The notes under the pieces: model-generated | Database searches by the model: none | Seen by the model: the letters and a program-made list of their open reading frames with translations, nothing else | Told to the model about the DNA's origin: nothing | NCBI GenBank assembly: GCA_036971715.1 | Contig: JAVHJL010000001.1 | Coordinates: forward strand, 3,224,001-3,288,000 | Length of the DNA stretch: 64,000 nt | Reading direction: 5' to 3' | Source of the DNA: Arthrobotrys musiformis | Taxonomy: Eukaryota > Ascomycota > Orbiliomycetes > Orbiliales > Orbiliaceae | Position numbers and translations under genes: made by a program | Shown here: one piece after another, positions 1-9,864 of the stretch | Numbering within the stretch: position 1 is the first letter of the stretch | How the letters are laid out: every line of letters starts with the position of its first letter

Positions 1-813
1 TGATGCCAAAAACCGAAAAATAAAGAAAGAGAAAAGCGTATCAAACATCATGTCGATACGAAAGGGAAAAGATCCAAGTGATGCATGCCGCCGATTCATA
101 CTCCATGCGCTGAAAAGGTGTAAACGAAAACGAGAAAAGTTAAAAGTCGAAAGAGAAGAAATAAGACTAGATACATAAGGAAATTTTGTTGGAAAAGTGA
201 GAGAATATCCAAGTGGAATATAGTAAGGAAACAGGCAAGGAAATTTCTGGGATCAAGAGTAGATATCTACAGATGTTGAGTATTCAGGTTGGTAAAAAGG
301 AAAGTATTAAGGACGCATATACTATAGTATATACGATATTAGAGTGCATGAACGAGACCCCGAGATATCTTTCCGCCAAATATCGACCGTGATGTAAAAA
401 AGTCAAAGAAAATCCAGGATAGCCCTGCAGAGGCCATGCACTAGTACGGATGAATTCGTAACTGAAAGATTGGGGATTGCTCGAACGGCCGTAGAAAGAG
501 AAGAAAATTCGGAAAGGGTATAAGGGGACAAGCGGTCATCGTAGGAAAGCAGGTGCGCTTAAAATCTGCATGCTTTTCTAGGCTGAAGTTGTCGTGAGAA
601 TCGTCAAAGGAAACGCTGCATAGCGGGTAAAAGTAAATTCATAAATTTATGAAAATCGAATGTTGCCAAAAATCGGGAAATAAACTGGGCTTTAGTGAAG
701 CCCATGTCGGAGAATACGTGCAGTTGTTATAAGTGGAAGGAATGATAACAATAATAATAATAAGGGATGGTTGATGAAGAAGAGGTAAGGACGGAAAGGT
801 GGCCATGGAAATC
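1..813. other. gene-free stretch downstream of the 814-2643 gene
   Basis: No supported gene. The sequence is purine-rich on this strand and contains an (AAT)n run near 748-762. The part next to position 814 is probably the 3' UTR and terminator region of the minus-strand gene that ends there. The 67-codon minus-strand open frame at 639-842 overlaps that gene's tail and has no supporting feature. Confidence 0.5.
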
Positions 814-2643
814 TCACTGACTGTTCGTGAGGGTCCTGGCACTTGAGACTGTCGGGTTTTCCGAGATATCTGATGTCGAGTTGAAGATAACTCTCTTCTT
901 CCTTTGGCTTTGGGATTTCGATGTCACGATACCGCCAGGCAGGGGTATTGGTTCGACAACATCTTCGAGATCGTTATCCTCACCCTCGCTGCTGCTGTCG
1001 AACCATGCTGTCCACATGGTGTTATTCCTACTCCTGGATCTGCTTTTATTCCCTTTCCGCTTTTCAAGTCCAGCGGGAACGCCGGCTACTCGGCCACGAC
1101 TGTGTCTTTTCTTGTCCCACCGTCGACTCTTCCTATCCCAACTTTTAGGCCTTGTTTTCCGAACATCGTTGCCACTAGCCATGGTCGCAGCAGCGAGACC
1201 GAATATTCCAGAACCACGTCTTGAAGAACGCCTACTACTAGTGGAAGGGTCCCGCTCCCGATCGTTTGATGGTCTTGTAGGTGTCCCAGGTGGTGATGGT
1301 GTCGCAATATCGGACCGGCCGGCGAACCGGGACTGGTTACTAGAATGTCCAGACCCAACTGTTCCAAACTCTGGTGGTTGATCTCGAGCAGATGAAGATG
1401 GGCCCGGTTTCGAACTCGCCGCACCGGCACCAAATAAGGCACCTTTAGGAAGCGAGTACAGCGGTGGTGTATCCTCAAAGTACATAGTATTCTGCTGGAA
1501 AATACTTCGAGAGGGTTCAGGCTGTCTCGATGTATCTTGGATGACAGCGGAGATATTGTCATCTTGTACAGACTTGTCAGAAGTCGAGAGAGCCATTCCG
1601 ATTTTAGATATACGGTCGGTCATAGGGATGGCGCGATGGTAGTGTTCGCCGTCGTCAGACATATGATTCAGTCCAGAACCCCGCAGGCCATCTGGATCCG
1701 TGGACACAGACTCGGGCCGTAAATGTCTAAGGTGGTGGGGAATAGTCGCAGAGTCTTGTGCCGTAGACCGTCGAAACATCGCGATAGCATGTCTCTTTTC
1801 GGGTTCTGAGGTATACACCCCAGTGGGTCCCAGTTTTCCATAGTCGCTCTGCAAGAGCCCTTCCTTAGATTGTGAGGTCCCTTTGCTCAGCGACCGATTC
1901 CGAGCATGCGACGAGTCGACGTTGATATCAGGAACACTTCGCGATATCGCTTGTGGAGGTTGCTTCTCATTTGTTCTCCTCGACTCCGCCGTACCATAGG
2001 CGCCCCCATCAACATCTCCACCATATCCTCGGTCTATTTCGTTTACAACCTCAGGGTCTGAGTCTTCTTGCGCCGCTTTATTCCCTCTTCGACGAATACA
2101 ATATCCAAACAAAAATGCAACAATAATAAGAAATATAGCACCACCAACTATTGCAGGGACTAAAGCTTTGATGTCGATTGCGGGGCCAGAAGATCCTGAT
2201 GCAGCAGCAGTCGTTGAAGCGGGGCCGTTTTCCGCCGCCACTGTAGGCGAGGAAGTTGTAACCGTCCTTCCCATGCTGGTGTGCACGGTGGCGGAATTCG
2301 GAACCGAAGTCTGCATCCCGGCGCCTATAGATGAAGTCGGGACTGACTCAGGCATATGATCGTTGGAATCATCTGTTGAAGGTATTCGTTCTCGTTGAGA
2401 AATAAAAGTCGACGACGGAGCAAGCGTTAATATCTGTGTAAGTGTAGCGGACGGCGTGGCCAAAGTTTCTGTGAGAATAAGGGTGGTAACGGCGACTCCC
2501 TCTGGCACATCCTGCCGCGGTTCTAGACGTTGCCTGGTATCTCGTGCTTGTCGTATATTCCTAACTCTGGATTGTGATTTTCGTAGTAACCGTCTAGGTA
2601 GCTGCAGCATTGAATCGTCACGAGCCACGGCTGCTGCAGCCAT
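814..2643 (-). CDS. single-pass membrane protein with Ser/Thr-rich ectodomain and PPxY motif
   Basis: Uninterrupted 609-codon frame starting at an ATG. Residues 1-155 are basic and then rich in Ser/Thr. One strong hydrophobic segment lies at about 160-182 and is followed at once by an Arg cluster (CIRRRG), which predicts an outside N-terminus and a cytosolic C-terminus. The remaining ~425 residues are polar and probably disordered. They contain a PPLY motif (PPxY, near residue 392), several Arg/Ser stretches and an acidic patch near the C-terminus. I see no enzymatic domain and no clear cleavable signal peptide, so an upstream signal-peptide exon could be missing. The layout resembles fungal wall-sensor-like or ubiquitin-ligase-adaptor-like membrane proteins, but neither role is shown. 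I do not recognise a specific family. Confidence 0.75.
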   Translation of the reverse strand: MAAAAVARDDSMLQLPRRLLRKSQSRVRNIRQARDTRQRLEPRQDVPEGVAVTTLILTETLATPSATLTQILTLAPSSTFISQRERIPSTDDSNDHMPESVPTSSIGAGMQTSVPNSATVHTSMGRTVTTSSPTVAAENGPASTTAAASGSSGPAIDIKALVPAIVGGAIFLIIVAFLFGYCIRRRGNKAAQEDSDPEVVNEIDRGYGGDVDGGAYGTAESRRTNEKQPPQAISRSVPDINVDSSHARNRSLSKGTSQSKEGLLQSDYGKLGPTGVYTSEPEKRHAIAMFRRSTAQDSATIPHHLRHLRPESVSTDPDGLRGSGLNHMSDDGEHYHRAIPMTDRISKIGMALSTSDKSVQDDNISAVIQDTSRQPEPSRSIFQQNTMYFEDTPPLYSLPKGALFGAGAASSKPGPSSSARDQPPEFGTVGSGHSSNQSRFAGRSDIATPSPPGTPTRPSNDRERDPSTSSRRSSRRGSGIFGLAAATMASGNDVRKTRPKSWDRKSRRWDKKRHSRGRVAGVPAGLEKRKGNKSRSRSRNNTMWTAWFDSSSEGEDNDLEDVVEPIPLPGGIVTSKSQSQRKKRVIFNSTSDISENPTVSSARTLTNSQ

Positions 2644-5079
2644 AGAAGGGTTTCTTGGACAAACCGCCTGATTGTCGCCTTCTCTTCCCCTCTCGAGCTC
2701 TCCTCTTTCTCGACTTGCAGGCGGATTGTTTGTTCCTGCAAGCCAAGAAGCAGGAACGACGTTATGTTCCTGTTGTGTTCTCGGGTAACTCGCTTGCTTT
2801 CGTATGCGGTCTGGAACCCGCTTCTGCTTCTTCCTCCGTCTGTTCTAGAATTTGCCTCTTCCTAGTCCCCAGAAGAGACCTGTCGTCCAAAGGTCGTTGA
2901 ATCCGAATGGGTCAATGAAAATCTCCAAAAACAAAGAAGAGAAGGAAAGATCAAAAGATCAAAAGAGAACTTCAGATATTCAATTCTCTCAGGGAACAAT
3001 GACCCCAGAGACACACCCACACACACCACAATTTCGGATTTCGTCTCTCTTTCGGTGGCGTGGTGCGAAATGCCCAGCCCGGCTCCATGTACGCTTTGAC
3101 ACAGAGTTCCCACGTTCTCTCAAATACTTTGTGTGTAAAAGAGATCCTGAACAAAACGTGCCTTTCGTACCTGTACAAAAACTGTAATATTTAGCCGGAC
3201 GGGGAGGTCGCAATCGATGGGATTCCCTGGAATCCAATCGTTTGTAAAATCTGTTTGTCAAGTCTCAGTCGTAGCGAGTCGGGCAGGCACATTGAAAACC
3301 GGATTCGCAGAGGTTTTAAAAAGCCAAAAGAAAAAGGAGTTCGCTAGGTCTAGCCACCCGCGAGTAGAAGAAGCGGAAAGAAGCACAGATGTTATCATAT
3401 AAAAATGATGCATGCTGGAATCTGCATGCGGGTGCGACTTGTGCGATTGTCCTGAGCGAAATCAAAAGATCTCCTTAGCCATATCCTTTCACTGAGAGGG
3501 AAAGGCGGACCCACACTGGATAGTTTATCTAACCAATCTGACAGTCCTTCGTGACCACAACCACCGAATCGATCCGGGACAGGGAAACGTCCAAACTGTC
3601 AGGGCGTTTTTTTTGTGAGAGAGAGGCGGAACATGGGTTCCTTTCTTTTCTTTTCTTCTGGCGGACCCATCTCGCTGGGAGAAATTGGCCGGAGAAGGCC
3701 TTCAGCTGCGGTGCTATTCTGACAGGGGATGAATGTCTTTGATTAGCTTCTCATCTCTTGAGGCCCCTGCTGCAGATTCAAATATTCCCAATACGATTGC
3801 CCATACGGAGTACGAAGCTTAACAAACAATACTATTGAGTATGGAGACGCCGTAGTAAAACAATGATCGTGATGAGGAGCTGTGGTTTGGCTGGGCTGAT
3901 CGGCGGCGTCACCGTCTTCAATTGGGAAATTACCAGATGGGGCAGGCAAAGTACGACACCTCCAACACCTTTGAACGTCGAGGAGAAATCGCCGCATCGA
4001 TATATCTGAGGTTATATAACCAAAGCCAATATATCTGCACCATGGTTTGCCTCGTATATACTCGACACCTTCGCTACGGATTGTCTCTTTTTTTTCCTGG
4101 CCTATGTACACGTGCACGGTACATACATATACACACGTTTCGCTCGATGTCTAGAGTACTTTGTACTTCTCGTTTCGAATTCCTGACAATGCAATTTGTA
4201 TTCCGCAGCCGCGATATCGGCTGCCGGCTGCTGTGCGTGCGTGGCCATGTTTTTCCTGCAAGGTCCCAGAACCAGAACCACATTGGCGGATTACACAGCC
4301 CGGCGCATTCCTCACACACTCCTGATTACTTCTCGACTCAAGTGTAAAAAAATTTTTGGTTAAAATAAAAATAATCGTTATGTTCTCCGATTTTTCCGAC
4401 AATGTTTTAGAGTTATATTATTCGATGCTTCGTTCTTTTTTGCCTTATATCCTACAAATTTCGATTATGCAGTCGACAAGCATCTCGCCTGTAGATGCGA
4501 TCAAGAAGAAAGGAAGCTAAACCAAGATCTTCCAAACTACCCACTTTAAAAATGTTCGGGTCCAATTGGCCAAATTTCCGCGGCACCCTGCAAGCAATAC
4601 TCGCTGTCGACATGTCACACATCTCCTTTCTCCACAAGGGGCACTCCGTTACATTGGAACTTGCAGTTCCCCATGATGCCATCTGCACTCCAGGTGAAAC
4701 ACAAGTCCACTCGAGCACTGGTGTCTGGGCATCTGCTTTCAGATCCTTATCTTTTCTTTCCCTTTCTTTCCCTCTCTTCCAAGCCCGCCGTGGCGGCACA
4801 TTGGCAAACATGTCAACCTGTGTGCGATGAAATGCAAGCGCTGAGCAATATTAAGACGAGTTTTTTTTTACTTTCTCGAATTCGTTCACCCTAGGCCCAT
4901 TCCGAATTGTCATTATTGCAAGGGGCGACGGGTAAGTACACTGCAAACGCCAGTTTCGCTCTAGTAACATATCGCCAAAAAGTTCCAAAATACAACAATT
5001 CTCCAAAAACAGACACTAGAGTAATCAACTTGGGGAAAAAATCTTTCGTGACACTTTCAGCCTGTTGTGATTATGATTA
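2644..5079. other. intergenic region between the membrane protein and the GT28 gene
   Basis: No gene can be supported. The small open frames here have no domains, no matching splice sites and no codon-bias signal. The stretch should hold the promoter of the minus-strand gene starting at 2643 and the 3' UTR of the minus-strand gene ending at 5080. Pyrimidine-rich tracts (for example around 4745-4780) are present. Confidence 0.45.
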
Positions 5080-8000
5080 TTATGGCTGTTCATATTTTAG
5101 ACTTTCCCTGATCGCCCGATCGAGTTCTTCCTGCTCTGCATTCCTAGAACTATTGATGATGAAAAAACACGTTAGTTTCAATTTAATAATAATCATAGAA
5201 GAGAGCAAATTTTAAAACTCACCTGCCACCAGGCTGATAGTTAACACCATAAACTGAGCTCGCACCGCCGTCATCCTCCCGTACAGCAAATGCTTTGTAC
5301 TTCTGCTCCGCCAGGCTCATTCTCATGACATATTTCATGACTGTCTCTTCCTCCTCCTTTTCCTGCCGTCGCTTTTCCTCCTCTTCCTGTGACATCTGCA
5401 GTGCCTTCTGCAAAGCCTCGTCTGTCTCATTAACTTGTTCCCCTTCTTGTTTCGACATTTGCAATGCCAATTCCAAATCCTGATGTGCTTCTTGATGAGG
5501 TTGGGCCACATTTTTACTCTCTTCGATTGCTCTCGCAAGTTCACTGGGATCAACGTCGTGATGGGCCTCTTTAGCGTTCGATTCTGTAAGACTCTTCGTG
5601 ATCGCCTGTTGAATTGCATGAGCATGGGCTTCCTCATCGCCCTGTGGCCCTCCAGTATTAACGAGCGATGCCGTAATAGCACGTCTCAGAACCAGATCGT
5701 CGTCTTCCCCGGAATCTTGATTGGCTACCTCTGCGAGTGAAGTCCGAATGGCTTGTTCGATCAATTGATCTTCATGCGGATTTCCTTTCGAGGTCTGACG
5801 GACGGATTCTTGAATCGCCCGTTCGAGCTCCTCGTGATTCTCTACCCCTTCTAGTGTTCTCTGAGCAGGAGGCGCCGCTTGCGATACTAGGCCAACATGA
5901 TCTGGGGACCATGGTGGCGCTCTCAGATTATAGACTGGTTGAGGAGCGGGGTAGCCAGCCACAGAGGAAAGGGTATCCATTGTTTCACGGTCGAGCATCG
6001 GTTGTATCGTTGGACGATATCTATTTTCCGGCGCATCTTCGATTTCTTCCTCCGCTCTGGTGGCTTCGTCCGCTGCAAGTTCGACAGCAACTTCATCCTT
6101 CGCCTCACAACTGAACATCTTCTTTTTCTTCTTCTTGTCCTTTTCTTTCTCCTTCTCCTTCTCCTTCTCTTTCCCTTTACCCTTATCCTTCTTGTGTTTT
6201 ACCCTATTGCCAACACGCTCCACATTCAAGGCCTTCCACCGTCTAAGCATAGTCTCTAGTTCCGACTGTTGGAATGTTTTCAACTCCTCGACACCTTCAG
6301 CTATTCTTGCGGTTACGATGTAGCCATTGAAGTCAGTATGCGCATGCTTTCTGATTTCCTCGTATAGGCCTTTGAACGTATATCCAGTCACTCCCCATAT
6401 TGCTGCTCCAGGCTTCAAAACCACGCCACCAATGCCCTTACCAAACCCTTTCCAGAACCCCAAATGGCCTTCTTCTCTCGCTCCCTGCACGGGTTGGGTA
6501 ACAAGACCGGCTATACCATCGTAAAATCCGAAGGCGAACTCTTTACCAGCAACTTTAAGGCCACTGCCCATGCCAGTGATCTTTTCCTGTTTTCTGACCG
6601 TAGTATCGCCATACAGCAATGGTGCATTGTGAAATCCTTGAGCTAGAGCGAGCGTGAAATCTAATGGAGACTTCATCATCGCCCCGGCGATCCTACCCGC
6701 GCCCTTCCCTGTACCAATTAATACATCGAGATTGCCACTTTCCTTTTGAGAAAGCGTCTGCGACTTTACGCTTGGGGTGGCAGAACCGCCGGCCTCTGGT
6801 ACCGATTGAGAAGTACGCTCTTTATGAAGTCTATGGGATTCTCTGTTATCCGTTGGGAACGTCCGCTCTTTGTGGAGCTTTCGATGTGGCGATGATGGTC
6901 GCTCAGATGGAAGGTCTGCGGCATGCGATAAATCAGTGTTTGACCTTGCCGCTTTAGCTTCCGCCCGAGCCTCGCGGGCTTCACGAAATCTTCGGATTGG
7001 GGAGTTGGATCGTGACCGATGAACGCCGCTGAGAGCGGAGCCCATAACTGAGCGGTGAGATGAAACACCACTTGCTGCTGGGTCTGATGCTTCTGAGGGG
7101 AAGCTTCCTGTATGCTGGATAGGGCCACCCGGATGCTGAGGGAAACTGGTCACGACAGGTGGTAGCACAGGAGGAGAAGGAAGCTCTGGCAAATCCCTGG
7201 CTTGCAATGACCTCTGCTCAGATCTCGAGTCAAAGCTCGAGAGTGATGTAACTTCAGCATCTCTCGAAGAGTCAAACGAAGCTTTCCTACTAGGAGTCGC
7301 TGATGAAGAAAGAAGTGAAGGCTGATGAGCAGATCCGGAAGAGGTTGGAGGGGCAGTCGGAGGAGCAGTCGAAGGGGCAGTCGAAGGAGTAGTCGAAGGC
7401 ACGCTCGTAATTGAACTAGCATCCGCATTGGAGCCCGTCTCATCCTTGGTCGCAACTTGCTTTGCAGCCTTAATAATTTCCCGAGGGAAATCGCCGACAC
7501 CCATTACGACGCTACCAATTGTACCGAGGAGCGCTGATGTTGCGCCAGAAATAGGCTCAATCGGACCGGTTGCGGTCTGCCACTCCTGGTGTCGACACCT
7601 ACAGGACATGTTAGTAGATGCTGGCGTAGTCCACAGCATACGAATCCCACTTACAATTTAAGATCGCTATAGTACAAGAGACCTTGCGACTGCAGAAATG
7701 CTGCTGCAACCGCTGACAGCCTGACCTCCGTTCGTTTTATCCTCCAAACGGCCGCTCGTCGGGGATCAACCATACATCGAAGCTTTTGCTTGTCCAGCGA
7801 CGAATGGAAGCTGTCGGCTCCGGTGACAGTTCCCGCTTCCTGTTTAATCTTGTCTGCGATTTGGCCCGCAGCAGTCTGTGCTTCGGGGCTTAGCGCAAAC
7901 TTGATCGAAGCCGCAAGTTTTTCCGCTGTCATTTCTTTGAAAGGGACGGGTGCCGGTCCAGCACCCGCGCGATGAACCATAGATCCCCAAAAGGGCTGGT

Positions 8001-9864
8001 CGCCAAAGAATGGAACGATAACCGTCGGCTTGCCCAGCGCGACGCCGATGGCAGTTGTGCCAGCTCCACCATGGTGAACGACACATGCAACTTTCTTGAA
8101 AAGCCAATCATGAGGACAATTTCCTAACATGAAGACGTTATCCGGAATTTCCAGAGAATCGCCTCCGAGGCCTCCCCACCCTTTAGAAACTAGTGCCCTG
8201 ACACCTGTCAATCGAATCGCCTCAAAGATCATATTGGTCAGCGCATTCGGGTCGTCAACAACAATCGACCCAAACCCAATGTAAACTGGTGGTGGGCCAG
8301 CATCCAAAAATGCAGCGAGATCCTCAGGAGGTGTGTAGTTATTTGCGAGATCTAAAAAGTAGAATCCCGAAATTTTGATGTGCTCACCCCAATCTTGAGG
8401 TTTGGGGATCAATGCCGGGGACCAGCAGTATGTGTGCGGGACCCTTAACCTCTGAATCATACCCGGCGCCCACATCGTACTGACTGGATCCAAACCCAGT
8501 GTCTTCTCTCGGAATTTGTTTACAAGGTCTCCTAGACCCTGCCATGTCATCATCTCCACCATTGTATAAGTCAAGAAATTTGTGATATTAGCTTCGGTGT
8601 TTGAGCTTCTGATGTTGGCAAGAGGATGAGGAAAACTCTGGGTAGGCGTCCAAGGCATGCTATGAGGAATTTTGTTAGACTAGTCGATACGATTACAGCT
8701 TCACAGGGTAAACTTACGTGAACATGAGATGTAGAGGTATTGCCAATCTTTCCGCGCAGTGTATATGCGCGAAACTTGGTGGATTCGCGATGATCGCATC
8801 GGCAATGAAGACGTTGTCGTTCCCGTCTTCGCCAATCGGCACTAACTCTTTGTGAGGCGTCATCCCGTTCCCACCCTCGATACAGCTTCTCCAGCAGCCC
8901 AAAAGCATCTCATACATAGCCTTTCTCCTCTTTCCAACGTCGCCTTGTTTCAAGCTGTCCCACCCAGGCATCAGTCCCGGGTTTTTCACCATGAAAGCCA
9001 TAAGCTCGGCGGGATCCCCTCCAATAGAAAAGAATTCAAGTCCATTTTCCTCGACGAACTTATGGAAGGTAGGATGAGTCGCTATTCTGACCCTATGATA
9101 CGGAGGATTGTTCCTCAAGACCTTTCCTAAGGCAACAAAAGGTTGCACGTCACCTCTGGAGCCGATGATTTGAATAACAATGTTCAGTTTTGGGACGTCC
9201 TTGCCCTGTAGACCTCTAGGGACATTGGGCTCTGGTTTGATCAGAGCTACCGGAGGTTGGATCTGACTAAGAGTTCGATTTAGGGCGGGTAGAAGGATGT
9301 TGGAGAATTTCCTCGAGCGTTGGTTGATGCTGATATCAATACGACCATCATCTACAGTTTGAACTTTGGTTAGCTGCATGCTGGTGATAAGTGCCTTTAA
9401 ATAACCGAGTGATAAATACCTAAGATCCGGGCTTTACTCGATAGCCCATTCTGGTCAATTTCAAGATAGCTCTCTCCGATCTCGCTATACGCTGGTGGGG
9501 GTGCTGTTTCGATAAGGTCATCACCCAGGTGTCCAGAATGGCCCTCGTAGTTGATAGAGCTTCCAGCTCTCGTCGAGATGCTAGAAACACTAGGCGAATC
9601 TAAACCGCTGTTGTAATTTCGAAGGTCCGAGTGTGCAGTCGGAATTTGGGACAGTGGTTCGGATGGCCAGCCATTAGAGCTCGACTTGACATCAGGTTGA
9701 TAAGCCTCTGTAGGAAAGTGACTTTCGCCGGGCAGTTCCGGTACGTAGTCGGTGTAAGACGGCAAGGGAGTATGGGTGCCTTCCTCCCCATCTGAGTGGT
9801 CCTGCACTGGAGGGTTGTTCTGTTGCTCCCGGGAGGACCCGGGATTCTGCTGGCTGTTAGACAT
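5080..9864 (-). CDS. GT28 UDP-glucosyltransferase (sterol glucosyltransferase-like) with VPS13/ATG2-like segment and C-terminal UIM array
   Basis: Five exons: 9864-9420, 9363-8718, 8659-7655, 7598-5223 and 5149-5080, giving 1513 aa in one frame. Residues 1-148 are disordered, with LPSY (~35) and PPAY (~123) motifs. A GT28 N-terminal domain starts near 210 (GSRGDVQP). The nucleotide-sugar-binding half has HHGGAGTT (~559-566) and DQPFWG (~585), as in Atg26/UGT-type enzymes. Residues ~1007-1117 are Gly-rich and amphipathic with repeated GLVTQPV/GKGIGG-type signatures, resembling the VPS13/ATG2 C-terminal region. A Lys/Glu-rich run follows. From ~1278 there are eight good UIM-like helices plus one degenerate copy. 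The frame appears to stop near 5219, but a GTGAGT donor there leads to a 70-base terminal exon encoding the last UIM. The start at 9864 is the first ATG; the upstream open frame begins with GTG. The likely reaction is transfer of glucose from UDP-glucose to a membrane sterol or lipid. Confidence 0.85.
6121..6185. repeat. purine/pyrimidine microsatellite-like tract inside the GT28 gene
   Basis: On the plus strand this is an almost pure (CTTCTC/TTCTTT)n run. It is translated on the minus strand as an alternating Lys-Glu and poly-Lys stretch. It lies between the VPS13/ATG2-like segment and the UIM array and is probably a length-variable linker. Confidence 0.7.

Noticed and set aside
827..1381. 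184-codon plus-strand open frame opposite the first membrane protein
   Set aside because: Antisense shadow of the minus-strand Arg/Ser-rich coding region.
6121..6185. Repeat tract suspected to be a CRISPR-like or satellite array
   Set aside because: No spacers; it is a coding Lys/Glu microsatellite.
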